NCBI RefSeq assembly: GCF_029510815.1
Contig: NZ_CP120360.1
Span: forward strand, 2,728,001-2,792,000
From: Janibacter sp. DB-40
Lineage (GTDB): Bacteria > Actinomycetota > Actinomycetes > Actinomycetales > Dermatophilaceae
DNA: 64,000 nucleotides
Direction: 5' to 3'
The translations under genes were made by a program, and so were the position numbers. The notes under the pieces were generated by a model. It worked only from the letters and a program-made list of their open reading frames with translations. It was not told where the DNA came from and did no database searches. This document shows, piece by piece, positions 28,223-37,027 of the stretch; positions within the stretch are counted from its first letter, which is position 1, and the number at the start of each line of letters is the position of its first letter.

Positions 28223-29548
28223 TCAGACCAGCAGCGTGCCCTCGAGGACTCCGGCGCCCCGCAGGTCGCGGTACCAGCGCTCGTTGTCGAACTCCTTGAC
28301 GAAGCCGTGGCCGCCGAGCAACTGGACGCCGCTCGAGCCGATCCACGTGGCGTGCCGCGCGACGAGGCTGCGGGCCTGGGCGATCTCGGCGCCTGCGTCA
28401 TCGCCGCGGTCGAGGCGGGAGGCGGCCTTCCACACGACCAGGCGCAACCCGGCGAGCTCGATGGCGATGTCGGAGACGGTGAAGGCGACGGCCTGGCGGT
28501 AGCCGATCGGCTCGCCGAAGGCCTTGCGCTCCTTGACGTACTCGCTGACCTGGTCGAGGACGGCCTGGGAGGTACCGACGGCGGCGGCGGCCCAGGCGAG
28601 ACGGGCGCGGCGCACGGCGTCGCGGTGGTCCTCGGCCGTCCCGAGCAGGTCGCTGTCGGGCACGCGCACACCCTCGAGGTGCAGGCGGGCGGTCCCGGCA
28701 GCGCGCACGCCCATGGCGGGGTCGTCCTCGACCTGCAGGCCCTCGATGCCGGAGGTGACGATGACCAGGCGGGACTCGCCCTCGATCTCGGCGGACACGA
28801 CGAACAGCTCTGCCTCCTCGGCGCCCGGCACGAGTGCCTTGACGCCGTCGAGGACGATCTGACCACCCTCACGCCGACCCGTGGTCCGCAGGGCGAAGGG
28901 GTCGAAGAGCACCTGCGGCTCCTGGAGCGCCAGGGCGGCGGCCGGCGGGTTCTCGCCGGTGAACTCGGTCAGGTAGGTGGCCTGCTGCTCGGCGCTGCCG
29001 TAGCTCGCGAGCGCCGTGGCGACCGCCGAGCGGGCCATGATCGCGGTGGCGATGCCCATGTCACCGCGGGCCAGCTCCTCGAGGACGAGGGCGCCGGTCA
29101 CGGCGGAGCGCTCCTCGGCGATGCCCTCGAGCTCGGCCGGGACACCGATGAGGTGCAGGCCCATGTCCGCAGCGGCGGCGCGCACCTCCGCCGGCACGGT
29201 GCGCTCGGCATCGGCCCTGGCCGCCGCGGGACGCACGACCTCCTCGGCGAGCTCACGCGCCACCCCCTGGATCATCTGCTGGTCCTCGGTGGGCGTGAGG
29301 TCGAAGGCCTTCTTGGGCTTGGTCGGGGCCGGGCGAGCCGGGTCCCCGGAGGCCTTCTTCTTCGCGAAGGTGCGACCGGCCGCGGTCTGCGCCTTGAAGC
29401 CGGTCACGGCGCCCTTGTACAGGTACTTCTCGACGCGGGCGCGCACGTCCTTGTCCTTCAGGCCGGGCAGGGCCCCGGCCTTGGCGATGAGACGCAGGCC
29501 GATGCGCTGGCCCTTGTCGGCCAAGGTCATCGTGTCGCTGGAAGCCAT
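28223..29548 (-). CDS. Acyl-CoA dehydrogenase with shortened C-terminus
   Basis: 441 aa from MASSDTMTLA. An N-terminal extension of about 85 basic residues precedes the dehydrogenase fold (DQQMIQGVARELAEEVVRPA, VTGALVLEELARGDMGIATA). The chain stops at GAGVLEGTLLV, right after the EGT motif, so the final helix and QIQRL block of the family are missing. The neighbour has a complete end, so the two may form a mixed oligomer, like known alpha2-beta2 FadE pairs. Divergent from pckG. Confidence 0.88.
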   Translation of the reverse strand: MASSDTMTLADKGQRIGLRLIAKAGALPGLKDKDVRARVEKYLYKGAVTGFKAQTAAGRTFAKKKASGDPARPAPTKPKKAFDLTPTEDQQMIQGVARELAEEVVRPAAARADAERTVPAEVRAAAADMGLHLIGVPAELEGIAEERSAVTGALVLEELARGDMGIATAIMARSAVATALASYGSAEQQATYLTEFTGENPPAAALALQEPQVLFDPFALRTTGRREGGQIVLDGVKALVPGAEEAELFVVSAEIEGESRLVIVTSGIEGLQVEDDPAMGVRAAGTARLHLEGVRVPDSDLLGTAEDHRDAVRRARLAWAAAAVGTSQAVLDQVSEYVKERKAFGEPIGYRQAVAFTVSDIAIELAGLRLVVWKAASRLDRGDDAGAEIAQARSLVARHATWIGSSGVQLLGGHGFVKEFDNERWYRDLRGAGVLEGTLLV

Positions 29549-29597
29549 GGGACTACCCCTTCGTGGACGGCAAGGCAAAAGTGCTCGGTACAGACAG

Positions 29598-29615
29598 TAC
29601 CTGCTACAGCAAGTA
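29598..29615. promoter_or_regulatory. TetR-type operator before the acyl-CoA dehydrogenase operon
   Basis: TACCTGCT-AC-AGCAAGTA is an 18-bp near-perfect palindrome (one mismatch) about 50 bp before the ATG at 29548. Symmetry and place suit a TetR-family fatty-acid regulator, which is not encoded nearby. A second 12-bp palindrome GCCGACGTCGGC lies at 29661-29672 on the pckG side. Confidence 0.5.
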
Positions 29616-29815
29616 TCGTATACCGGTGAGTCACTACGAGTGCGGGTGATCCGCGGCACAGCCGACGTCGGCATTGATTCCCGATTGCCCGGGTGATCTC
29701 ACGCACACGGGGCCAGTCGCACCCGACCCGATCCCTTCTACTGGCGGTAGCCTGCCCGCAACGGGAGCCCGAGAGGGAGCACCCGACACCAGAGCACGTG
29801 AGAGGGATACAGAGC

Positions 29816-31657
29816 ATGGTCGACGTCGACGCCGCGCTGGATGCGTCAGGCCTCACTAACGAGGCGGTCCGCGAGTACGTGAAGCACTGGGCGGAGATCA
29901 CCCAGCCGGATCGGATCGAGGTTATCGGCTCCGAGGACGATGACCGACTCATCCAGGAGTGCCTCGACTCCGGCGAGTTCCTCCCCGCCGGCGAGGGTCG
30001 CTACTACTCCCGCTCCTACTCCAAGGACACCGCCCGCTCCGAGGAGCGCACCATCGTCGCCACCAACGACGAGAAGGACAAGGGCGTCTACAACAACTGG
30101 CGCCCCGCCTCCGAGATGAAGGAGAAGTTGACCGAGCTGATGCGCGGTCAGTCCAAGGGCAAGACCATGTACGTGCTGCCCTACCTGATGTCGCCGAGGA
30201 ACAACGAGCTGTCCCAGTGGGCCACCGGCGTCGAGCTCACCGACAGCCGCCCGGTCGTGCTGCACATGATGCGCATGTCCCGCGTGGGCGTGGAGCACGT
30301 CAACGACCTGCCGCAGCAGGACAACTTCGTGCGCGCTGTGCACGTCACCGGCGACCTGGAGAACCTCGGCCAGGGCACCCCGGACGACAAGCGCTACTTC
30401 GTCACCGTCGCCGACGAGCGGATGATCCTGCACTTCGGCTCCTCCTACGGCGGGAACGCCCTCCTCGGCAAGATCGCCCACGGCCTGCGCCAGGGCGCCT
30501 ACGACGGCTGGGACACCAAGAAGTTCCTCGCCGAGCAGTACATGCTCATCGGGATCACCGACAAGGAGACCGGCAAGCGGTACCACATCACCGGTGGCTT
30601 CCCGAGCGCCTCTGGCAAGACCAACCTCGCGATGATGCTGCCGCCGGACGCGATGGGCGACCGGTACCAGGTCGACTTCTACGGCGATGACATCGCGTGG
30701 CTGTGGGTCGACGAGAAGACCGGCAAGCTCATGGGGATGAACCCGGAGTACGGCGTCTTCGGTGTCGCCAAGGACACCAACGAGAAGACGAACCCGACGG
30801 CGCTGCGGTCCACCGACCCGGGCACGAAGGTCATCTTCACCAACGTCGCCTACAACCCGAAGCTCGAGGAGGTCTGGTGGGAGGGCCGCACGCCCGAGCC
30901 GCCGGCCGACGTGGACGGGTGGCTGGACTGGAAGGGTGAGCCGATCGCCGACCGCGAGCCGGGCGACGACTCCCCCTGGGCGCACCCGAACAGCCGCTTC
31001 ACCACGACGCTGGCCAACGTGCCGAACGCCGCTCCGGACTTCGACGAGCCGGCCGGCGTGCCGATCGACGCGATCATCTTCGGTGGCCGCACCCGTGACC
31101 GCGAGCCGCTGATCCGCGCGATCGAGGACGTCGCCGAGGGCGTGTACGACGGCCTGACCCTGGGCGCCGAGGCGACCTTCGCCGCCGAGGGCGTCGAGGG
31201 CCAGCTGCGCTACGACCCGATGTCGAACCGGCCGTTCATGGCCTACGGCGAGGGCGACTACGCGCAGCACTACCTCGACATCCTCAGCCAGGTGAAGGAC
31301 AAGCCGCTCTTCGCGCACGTCAACTGGTTCCAGCGCGACCCCGAGGACGGGCACTACGTGTGGCCCGGCTTCCGGGAGAACCTGCGCCCGCTGCTGTGGC
31401 TCATGCGCCTGAAGGACGGCGAGGTCACCGGCCGCCGGACGGCCGTCGGCATCCTCCCGACCGAGGACGAGCTGGACCTCGAGGGGCTCGACCTGCCGCA
31501 GGCCGACCTCGACCGGATCCTGTCCATCGACGTGCCGCGCTGGCAGCAGGAGATGGGCTTCCGCGAGGAGCACCTCAAGCAGTTCGACCGGCTGCCCGAG
31601 GAGATCTGGCAGGCCCACCGCCGGGTCGCCAAGGCCCTGGACAACGAGCAGGCCTGA
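29816..31657 (+). CDS. pckG: Phosphoenolpyruvate carboxykinase (GTP)
   Basis: 613 aa from the ATG at 29816 with GAGAGGG before it. GTP-type PEPCK motifs: the P-loop GGFPSASGKTNLAMM (with the active-site context of Cys replaced by SAS in this family position), DDIAWLWVDE for the metal, HGLRQGAYDGWDTKKF and MPFMAYGEGDY-like PFMAYGEGDYAQHYL. It converts oxaloacetate plus GTP to PEP, the entry to gluconeogenesis when growing on fatty or amino acids. Shares its upstream region with the acyl-CoA dehydrogenase operon, so joint control is plausible. Confidence 0.96.
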   Translation: MVDVDAALDASGLTNEAVREYVKHWAEITQPDRIEVIGSEDDDRLIQECLDSGEFLPAGEGRYYSRSYSKDTARSEERTIVATNDEKDKGVYNNWRPASEMKEKLTELMRGQSKGKTMYVLPYLMSPRNNELSQWATGVELTDSRPVVLHMMRMSRVGVEHVNDLPQQDNFVRAVHVTGDLENLGQGTPDDKRYFVTVADERMILHFGSSYGGNALLGKIAHGLRQGAYDGWDTKKFLAEQYMLIGITDKETGKRYHITGGFPSASGKTNLAMMLPPDAMGDRYQVDFYGDDIAWLWVDEKTGKLMGMNPEYGVFGVAKDTNEKTNPTALRSTDPGTKVIFTNVAYNPKLEEVWWEGRTPEPPADVDGWLDWKGEPIADREPGDDSPWAHPNSRFTTTLANVPNAAPDFDEPAGVPIDAIIFGGRTRDREPLIRAIEDVAEGVYDGLTLGAEATFAAEGVEGQLRYDPMSNRPFMAYGEGDYAQHYLDILSQVKDKPLFAHVNWFQRDPEDGHYVWPGFRENLRPLLWLMRLKDGEVTGRRTAVGILPTEDELDLEGLDLPQADLDRILSIDVPRWQQEMGFREEHLKQFDRLPEEIWQAHRRVAKALDNEQA

Positions 31658-31694
31658 TCCGCAGCGCCTGACAAGAGCGCCCACGACGCCACAT

Positions 31695-31734
31695 CGAAGG
31701 GGGCCGCACCGGAAATCCGGTGCGGCCCCCTTCG
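31695..31734 (+). terminator. pckG terminator, perfect paired motif
   Basis: Left arm CGAAGGGGGCCGCACCGG, right arm its exact complement, 4-nt loop, 37 nt past the stop. It is the longest perfect stem with CGAAGGGGG at its base. Confidence 0.92.
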
Positions 31735-31826
31735 CATGCTCCTCCCCCACTCGATCGACCACGAGAAGTGCCGCGCACATAGGCTGATGGCCACCCGACC
31801 GAGACCTCTGGAGGCCACCCAGCCGG

Positions 31827-32090
31827 TCAGCGGCGGGGTTGGTCCCCCACGTCGCGGCCACCCCAGTCCTCGGCCGGGTGCGCGACGCCGGCGCCGTACG
31901 TCCCCGCGCTGACACTGCCGCCCCAGCCGGTGCCGTTCGTCGTGCCACCACCGGAGCGGGGGACGTGCGGAGAGCTCACTCCACGGCCATTGGCGTCGTA
32001 TTCGCCCATGCGCCCACCGCGCCGGGCGATCACCGCCGCGAGGATCACCACGGGAACAGCCAGTGCACCAAGGATGAGGTAGAAGTCCAT
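31827..32090 (-). CDS. Small membrane-anchored protein, Gly-rich tail
   Basis: 87 aa. An N-terminal helix (FYLILGALAVPVVILAAVIA), then a basic RRGGRMG stop-transfer and a Gly/Ser-rich tail. A GGAGCGG box precedes the ATG. No known domain; a short anchored protein facing the cytoplasm is likely. Confidence 0.6.
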   Translation of the reverse strand: MDFYLILGALAVPVVILAAVIARRGGRMGEYDANGRGVSSPHVPRSGGGTTNGTGWGGSVSAGTYGAGVAHPAEDWGGRDVGDQPRR

Positions 32091-32263
32091 CGTCCGCTCC
32101 AGTTCTCCCGCGGAGGCTCCAGCGGGGACCCCGAGCCTAGTGCAGAAGTGGACGCCGGATCGGGTGAATGCACGCTCGGATCACGGGCCGACTCTGCCAC
32201 GAAGGCCCCAGACACGGCGTTTCCGCTGGTCCAGGGCCTTCGTTGTCTGTCTCAACACAGAGC

Positions 32264-32335
32264 GCGCCCGTAGGGATTCGAACCCCAAACCTTCTGATCC
32301 GTAGTCAGATGCTCTATCCGTTGAGCTACGGGCGC
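32264..32335 (-). tRNA. tRNA-Arg (anticodon ACG)
   Basis: Acceptor stem GCGCCCG pairs with CGGGCGC; D arm TAGCTCAACGGATAGAGCA; anticodon loop CTACGGA; T loop TTCGAAT. CCA is not encoded. A34 would be deaminated to inosine by TadA (5550). Confidence 0.95.
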
Positions 32336-32434
32336 TCGCTGCCGAACTCGGCCGGCAACACGGATGGACAATACCGGCTCGGGTGCCGAGGACGAAATCG
32401 GGCCCTCCCGGGCGTCGGACGGCATACTCAGACG

Positions 32435-33283
32435 GTGGACGACTACCTGGCGATCAACCGCGCGAACTGGGACGACCGGACCGCGATCCACGTCGACTCC
32501 CCCGAGTACGACCTCGCCCGCTACCGCAGCGACCCGCAGTCCATCAGCGACGTCGTTAGCTTCGACCGGCCCCGCCTCGGCGACCTCGACGGCCTGCGGG
32601 CCGTGCACCTGCAGTGCCACATCGGCACCGACACGCTCTCCCTGCACCGCCTCGGCGCGCAGGTCATCGGTGTCGACCTCTCCCCCGCCGCGGTGACCGC
32701 CGCACGCGAGCTGGCCCGGGAGACCGGCGCGGAGATCGACTACGTCGTCTCCGACGTCTACAGGGCACCCGAGGCGCTGGCCGGGGTCGCCCCCTTCGAC
32801 CTCGTGTACACGGGCATCGGCGCCCTCAACTGGCTGCCGGACATCGACCGGTGGGCGGGCGTCGTCGCGTCCCTCCTGCGGCCCGGCGGCCGCCTGCACC
32901 TGAGGGAGGGTCACCCGATGCTGTGGAGCCTCGACGATCCGCGCGAGGACCGCCTGCTGGCCGTGGAGTACCCGTACTTCCAGACCGAGGCCCCGATGGT
33001 CTGGGACGAGGCCTCGACCTACGTGAGCACGGGCGAAGGGAGTGACGGCCGGATCGGGGCGACCGTCACCCATGAGTGGAACCACGGGCTGGGTGAGATC
33101 GTCACGGCGCTGCTCGACCACGGCATGCGCATCACCGGACTCGAGGAGCACGACAGCGTCCCCTACCTCGCGCTGGGCGACCAGATGGAGCCGCACCCGG
33201 ACCACCCCGGCGAGTTCCGTCTCACCGAGCGTCGCGAGCGCCTGGCCGCGAGCTACACCCTGCAGGCGGTCAAGGAGCACTGA
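32435..33283 (+). CDS. SAM-dependent class I methyltransferase
   Basis: 282 aa from a GTG at 32435, with CATACT about 8 nt upstream as a possible -10 for a leaderless transcript. SAM motif I is VHLQCHIGTDTLSLHRLGAQ and motif post-I VIGVDLSPAAV; FDLVYTGIGALNWLPDI is the motif IV region. Target unknown; similar proteins are annotated only as methyltransferases. Its 3' end overlaps the convergent hydrolase gene by 14 bp. Confidence 0.85.
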   Translation: MDDYLAINRANWDDRTAIHVDSPEYDLARYRSDPQSISDVVSFDRPRLGDLDGLRAVHLQCHIGTDTLSLHRLGAQVIGVDLSPAAVTAARELARETGAEIDYVVSDVYRAPEALAGVAPFDLVYTGIGALNWLPDIDRWAGVVASLLRPGGRLHLREGHPMLWSLDDPREDRLLAVEYPYFQTEAPMVWDEASTYVSTGEGSDGRIGATVTHEWNHGLGEIVTALLDHGMRITGLEEHDSVPYLALGDQMEPHPDHPGEFRLTERRERLAASYTLQAVKEH

Positions 33284-34100
33284 CGCCCACGTGGGCGTCG
33301 GCCAATCGGAAGAGTGCCTCGACAACGGGGCGCCCGAACATCTGCGGGTCGTTGTGTCCCACCCCGTCGAGGGCCACCACCTCCTCGAGGCGCCCCGCGG
33401 TGTCGGCGACCCGGGCACTCTGCTCGGCAGGTACGACCTCGTCGTCGGTGCCGGACACGACCGTGACCGGCACCTCGCTCGAGCTCACGTACGTCTCCAC
33501 CGGGAACCGGTCACGCATGAGCAGCCCCACGGGCAGGAAGGGGTAGTGGTGCGACCCGACGTCGACGAAGCTGGTGAACGGCCAGCGCAGCAGCATCCCG
33601 GCAGGTGGCCGGTCGGCCTGCAGCCTCGCGACGACGCCCGTGCCGATGGATTCCCCGAGGTAGAGCGTGCGCTCGGGCCCGAAGCCTTCGCCGCGCAGCA
33701 CGCCGGCCGCCGCCCTGGCGTCCTTGGCGAGTCCCTCCTCCGACGGGCTCCCGGGGTTGCCCCCGTAGCCGCGGTAGTCCATGAGCAGCACGGTGAACCC
33801 CTCGTCCGCGAGCGCCCGTCCGATACCGATACGCCCGCCGCGGTTCCCGCCGTTGCCGGGGGCGTAGAGGACGGCGGTCTCACGGTCGGGGGCGCCCGCC
33901 CCGGGCTCGACGAGCCAAGCGAAGAGCTCCACGTCGTCACTCGTCGTGAACGTCACCTCACGTACGTCGTCCGGCGTGGTGACCGGGGAAGGATCGGGGA
34001 CGAAGACGAGTGAGCGCTGGAAGGCCCACGCTGCACCGACGAGCACGGCGAGCACACCGACGACGACCGCCGCGGCAATGCCCACGCCCCTGATCCACAT
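33270..34100 (-). CDS. Membrane-anchored alpha/beta hydrolase
   Basis: 276 aa. An N-terminal helix (AAAVVVGVLAVLVGAAWAF), then the hydrolase fold with the nucleophile in YLGESIGTGV, the Asp in VVSGTDDEVVP and the His in DGVGHNDPQ. LLMDYRGYGGNPGSPSEEGL is the typical loop of the YfhR/BEM46-like subgroup. The catalytic domain probably faces outward. Substrate unknown. Confidence 0.85.
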   Translation of the reverse strand: MWIRGVGIAAAVVVGVLAVLVGAAWAFQRSLVFVPDPSPVTTPDDVREVTFTTSDDVELFAWLVEPGAGAPDRETAVLYAPGNGGNRGGRIGIGRALADEGFTVLLMDYRGYGGNPGSPSEEGLAKDARAAAGVLRGEGFGPERTLYLGESIGTGVVARLQADRPPAGMLLRWPFTSFVDVGSHHYPFLPVGLLMRDRFPVETYVSSSEVPVTVVSGTDDEVVPAEQSARVADTAGRLEEVVALDGVGHNDPQMFGRPVVEALFRLADAHVGVSAP

Positions 34101-34175
34101 GGCTCCACTGTCCCATCGGCAAACGCTCCAACGATGGTCCTGAACCTAGCCGGAGACCTCGAGGCCCACCACGAG

Positions 34176-34211
34176 CAGGAGCCCCCACGCCACACGGCGC
34201 GGGGGCTCCTG
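34176..34211 (-). terminator. Hairpin downstream of tRNA-Ser(GCT)
   Basis: Arms CAGGAGCCCCC and GGGGGCTCCTG around a GC-rich inner CGC/GCG pair, 6 nt past the tRNA 3' end. Confidence 0.7.
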
Positions 34212-34216
34212 TTGCG

Positions 34217-34302
34217 CGGAGGCGGAGGGATTTGAACCCTCGACGGGGGTAACCCGAACCGCATTAGCAGTGCGGCGCCATAGGCCACTAGGCGACGCCT
34301 CC
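34217..34302 (-). tRNA. tRNA-Ser (anticodon GCT)
   Basis: 86 nt. Acceptor GGAGGCG/CGCCTCC, anticodon stem CCGCA/TGCGG around CTGCTAA, a long variable arm, T loop TTCAAAT, CCA not encoded. Reads AGC/AGU. Confidence 0.95.
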
Positions 34303-34368
34303 AGACAACCCGGACAGACTATCTGGCAAGCCTTCGGCTCTCAAAGTCGGGTCCGGTGGCGGGGTCGC

Positions 34369-35841
34369 TCAGCCGCAGATGTCCTGGTCGGCCGTGCGGG
34401 TCTTGACCTGGGTGGGCGCCGGCGGGGCCTGGACCGTGGCCTCCGGGAGCGGCTGGGTGCCCTCCCTGTTCGGCACTTCCTGGGCGTTCGGTGCACCGCG
34501 CCCCAAGGAGACCTGGACGGTGCCGACGGGCAGCTCCTCGTCGACCTTCAGCTTGGCGCCCTCGTAGGCGGCGGCGACGGTTCTGGCGGCGGCCGCCTCC
34601 CCCTTCGCGTGCGCGACGGTGACTCCCTCGGTCTCGCCGGTCGGGGGGTCGTAGACCACGGACGCGTCGAAGCCCTGCGCCTGGAGCAACCTCGTCTCCT
34701 GCGCGGCGAGGCCGGACGCCGGGGTGTCGTTGCGGACCTGGACGTGGATCTGCCGCGGCGCCACGGTCAGGGTCGGCTCCGTGTCCTTCTTCTCGTCCTT
34801 CTCCTGACCGGGGAGGGCGGTGTCATTGCGCACGGCCGTCCAGAGGGCGTCCGCCGCCGGCTGGCTCCACTGCACCCGGTTGGTGTTGGCCGGGTAGGGC
34901 TCGTTCGGCACGGTGACGAAGACGAGCTCGTCCATGCCCAGGTCCTTCACGCTCGTCGCGATCGAGAGCATCCGCTTCAGGCCGAGGTCCTCGTCGGCGG
35001 TCATCGACTTGGTCGCCGCGTCGAGGAAGGAGTAGAGCCGGTCCGGGCGCAGCAGCAGCGAGGTGCGCGTGGCCTCCTGCGCCATCGAGGACATGAAGGC
35101 CTGCTGCCGCTCGATGCGCTGCAGGTCGGAGCCGTCCCCGAGGGACTTGCGCATCCGGACGTAGCCCAGGGCCTCGTGACCGTCGAGGCGCTGCTTGCCG
35201 GCCTCAAGATTGATCTGGGCGTCCTCGTCGTGCACGGCCCTGGGCAGGCACACCGTGACTCCGCCGAGGCCGTCGACCATCGACTGGAAACCGTTGAAGT
35301 CGACGACCGCGACGTGGTCGACGAAGATCCCGGTCAGGCCCTCGAGGGTCTTGACCACGCACGCGGGGCCGCCCCGGTTGAAGTTGTCGTTCCACCGGCG
35401 CACTTCGCCGTTGATGACGGTAGAGGCCGGGTCGTCGCAGTCCGTGGGGGCCGGGGTCATCGAGTCGCGCGGGATCGAGATGACGTAGGCCGACTCGCGG
35501 TCGGCTGCGATGTGCAGGAGCAGGTTGGTGTCCGAGCGAGCCCCACCCTCGGCGGTCCCGGTCCCGTACTCGTCCGTCCCGATGCCCTCGCGGGTGTCGG
35601 AGCCGATGACGAGGATGTTCAGGTCGCCATCGATGTCCTCGGGCCGCTCGTTGCTGCCCGACGCGATGTCGACCCGGGAGATGTTGCCGGTGAGGTGCAT
35701 CCCGGTGGCCAGGGCGATGGTGGCGACGAGGGCGATGACGAGCCCGCCCCCGATGAGGACCCGGCGACGGGTACGGGCACGTCGCCGACGGCGCTCAAGG
35801 CTACGCGCAGAGCGGCTCGCCTGTTGTCTCTCGTGTCGCAT
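34369..35841 (-). CDS. LytR-CpsA-Psr (LCP) family cell-wall glycopolymer ligase with LytR_C domain
   Basis: 490 aa. A basic cytosolic start, one helix ([20 protein letters not shown], about residues 28-47), then the LCP domain: NILVIGSDTREG, GGARSDTNLLLHIAADRESA, VISIPRDSM and GYVRMRKSLGDGSDLQRIER carry the Arg/Asp set for the pyrophosphate. A LytR_C domain follows (IHVQVRNDTPASGLAAQETR, about 375-465), and a Pro-rich tail. It links teichoic-acid-like polymers or arabinogalactan-type glycans to peptidoglycan outside the membrane. Monocistronic; a CGATAA -10-like box lies about 13 nt before the ATG. Confidence 0.92.
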   Translation of the reverse strand: MRHERQQASRSARSLERRRRRARTRRRVLIGGGLVIALVATIALATGMHLTGNISRVDIASGSNERPEDIDGDLNILVIGSDTREGIGTDEYGTGTAEGGARSDTNLLLHIAADRESAYVISIPRDSMTPAPTDCDDPASTVINGEVRRWNDNFNRGGPACVVKTLEGLTGIFVDHVAVVDFNGFQSMVDGLGGVTVCLPRAVHDEDAQINLEAGKQRLDGHEALGYVRMRKSLGDGSDLQRIERQQAFMSSMAQEATRTSLLLRPDRLYSFLDAATKSMTADEDLGLKRMLSIATSVKDLGMDELVFVTVPNEPYPANTNRVQWSQPAADALWTAVRNDTALPGQEKDEKKDTEPTLTVAPRQIHVQVRNDTPASGLAAQETRLLQAQGFDASVVYDPPTGETEGVTVAHAKGEAAAARTVAAAYEGAKLKVDEELPVGTVQVSLGRGAPNAQEVPNREGTQPLPEATVQAPPAPTQVKTRTADQDICG

Positions 35842-35878
35842 CGAAGGGTCACCTTATCGTCCCGAACCGCACGGGACG

Positions 35879-35917
35879 GACGAAGGCCCCCACCAACGTG
35901 TGGTGGGGGCCTTCGTC
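35879..35917 (-). terminator. cspA terminator
   Basis: Arms GACGAAGGCCCCCACCA and complement around ACGTG, 37 nt after the cspA stop. Variant of the motif: CGAAGG then a C run. Confidence 0.9.
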
Positions 35918-35953
35918 GAAGCGGTGGAATCACCGCATCAGGTGAGCGTCGTC

Positions 35954-36157
35954 TCAGACGGGACGAACGCCCTCGGCCTGCGGACCCTTGGGGCCCTGGG
36001 TGATCTCGAACTCGACACGCTGCGCCTCGTCCAGGGTGCGGTAACCCGTGGTGTCGATGGCGGAGTAGTGAACGAACACGTCGGGGCCCCCGCCGTCCTG
36101 GGCGATGAAGCCAAAGCCCTTCTCAGCGTTGAACCACTTAACTGTGCCCTGTGCCAT
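35954..36157 (-). CDS. cspA: Cold shock protein
   Basis: 67 aa single CSD. RNP-1 KGFGFIAQD and RNP-2 VFVHYSAI are both present; [18 protein letters not shown] matches the usual start. AGGAAAG serves as ribosome site. A long leader of about 150-200 nt without a gene lies upstream (36158-36358), as is common for cold-shock mRNAs that fold by temperature. RNA chaperone of the cytosol. Confidence 0.95.
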   Translation of the reverse strand: MAQGTVKWFNAEKGFGFIAQDGGGPDVFVHYSAIDTTGYRTLDEAQRVEFEITQGPKGPQAEGVRPV

Positions 36158-36358
36158 GGGGTGAATCTTCTTTCCTGTTGAACAATCCGGTCCCGCCGGT
36201 TGCGGTCCCTTCCGAGCTGCAACGCTCCCCTCGGCAGAGGAACACGCCTCCGGTAATACTCGGGACCCGACCGGGGTCGAGCCCATTCGCATCGTGCGAG
36301 AAGTTCTGTCATGCAACTACGAGAGCGACGCTACCAGCATTACCGCCCGTGTGACGCA
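36158..36358 (-). promoter_or_regulatory. Long cspA 5' leader and promoter region
   Basis: A 200-bp gene-free stretch between aroQ and cspA with less extreme GC than the neighbours and a segment rich in A (CAACAGGAAAGAAGATTCA) just before the ATG. Possible -10 TATTAC near 36255 on the minus strand. A structured cold-shock leader is inferred from the family. Confidence 0.4.
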
Positions 36359-36793
36359 TCAGCGACCGAGGGCGTCGATGGCCTCCACGTAGCCCCGGAC
36401 CCCGCGCCCGACGATCACACTCTCGGCGACGTCCGAGATGTAGGAGAAGCGCCGAAAATCCTCGCGTGCGTGCACGTCCGAGATGTGGACCTCGACCACC
36501 GGAGCGACCACGGCTGCGAGTGCGTCGCGGATGGCCACGGAGGTGTGCGTCCAGCCGCCGGCGTTGACCACGAGACCGATCGCGGAGCGGCGCACCTCGT
36601 GGATGGCGTCGATGAAGACGCCCTCGTGGTTGGTCTGCCGGAAGTCCAGGTCCATCCCCAGCTCGTCTGCACGAACCCGACACATCTCCTCGACGTCGGC
36701 GAGGGTCTCGTGGCCGTAGATCTCCGGCTGGCGCTCACCGAGGAGGTTGAGGTTGGGCCCGTTGAGGACGACGACGGTGGGGCGGTTGGTCAC
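36359..36793 (-). CDS. aroQ: 3-dehydroquinate dehydratase, type II
   Basis: 144 aa. VVVLNGPNLNLLGERQPEIY (catalytic Tyr loop), DFRQTNHEGVFIDAIHE, VVNAGGWTHTSVAIRDAL and EVHISDVHAREDFRRFSYIS are the full set of type II motifs. It dehydrates 3-dehydroquinate in the shikimate pathway as a dodecamer. No other aro gene is in the window. Confidence 0.95.
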   Translation of the reverse strand: MTNRPTVVVLNGPNLNLLGERQPEIYGHETLADVEEMCRVRADELGMDLDFRQTNHEGVFIDAIHEVRRSAIGLVVNAGGWTHTSVAIRDALAAVVAPVVEVHISDVHAREDFRRFSYISDVAESVIVGRGVRGYVEAIDALGR

Positions 36794-36841
36794 GCAGGCA
36801 GCCTAGCCAGCAGTCGGTCGGCCCGGCGAGCATGGAACGAG

Positions 36842-36928
36842 CGGAGGGCGTGGGATTCGAACCCACGAGAGGCTTGCGCCCCTAGCGGTTTTCAAGACCG
36901 CCGCACTAGGCCACTATGCGAGCCCTCC
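36842..36928 (-). tRNA. tRNA-Ser (anticodon TGA)
   Basis: 87 nt. Acceptor GGAGGGC/GCCCTCC, anticodon stem GCGGT/ACCGC around CTTGAAA, a long variable arm, T loop TTCGAAT, CCA not encoded. Reads UCA and by wobble other UCN codons. Confidence 0.95.
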
Positions 36929-36967
36929 CGGCCGCCGGTGCACGACGGCACGGCCAACGGTATGCCA

Positions 36968-37017
36968 CGGACGAAGGGGTGCACTCACCGGATCTGGTGA
37001 GTGCACCCCTTCGTCCG
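36968..37017 (-). terminator. cysE terminator
   Basis: 22-bp arms (beginning CGGACGAAGGGGTGCACTCA) around a 6-nt loop, 11 nt past the cysE stop. The motif appears here with four G. Confidence 0.92.
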
Positions 37018-37027
37018 GGCCCGCAGA

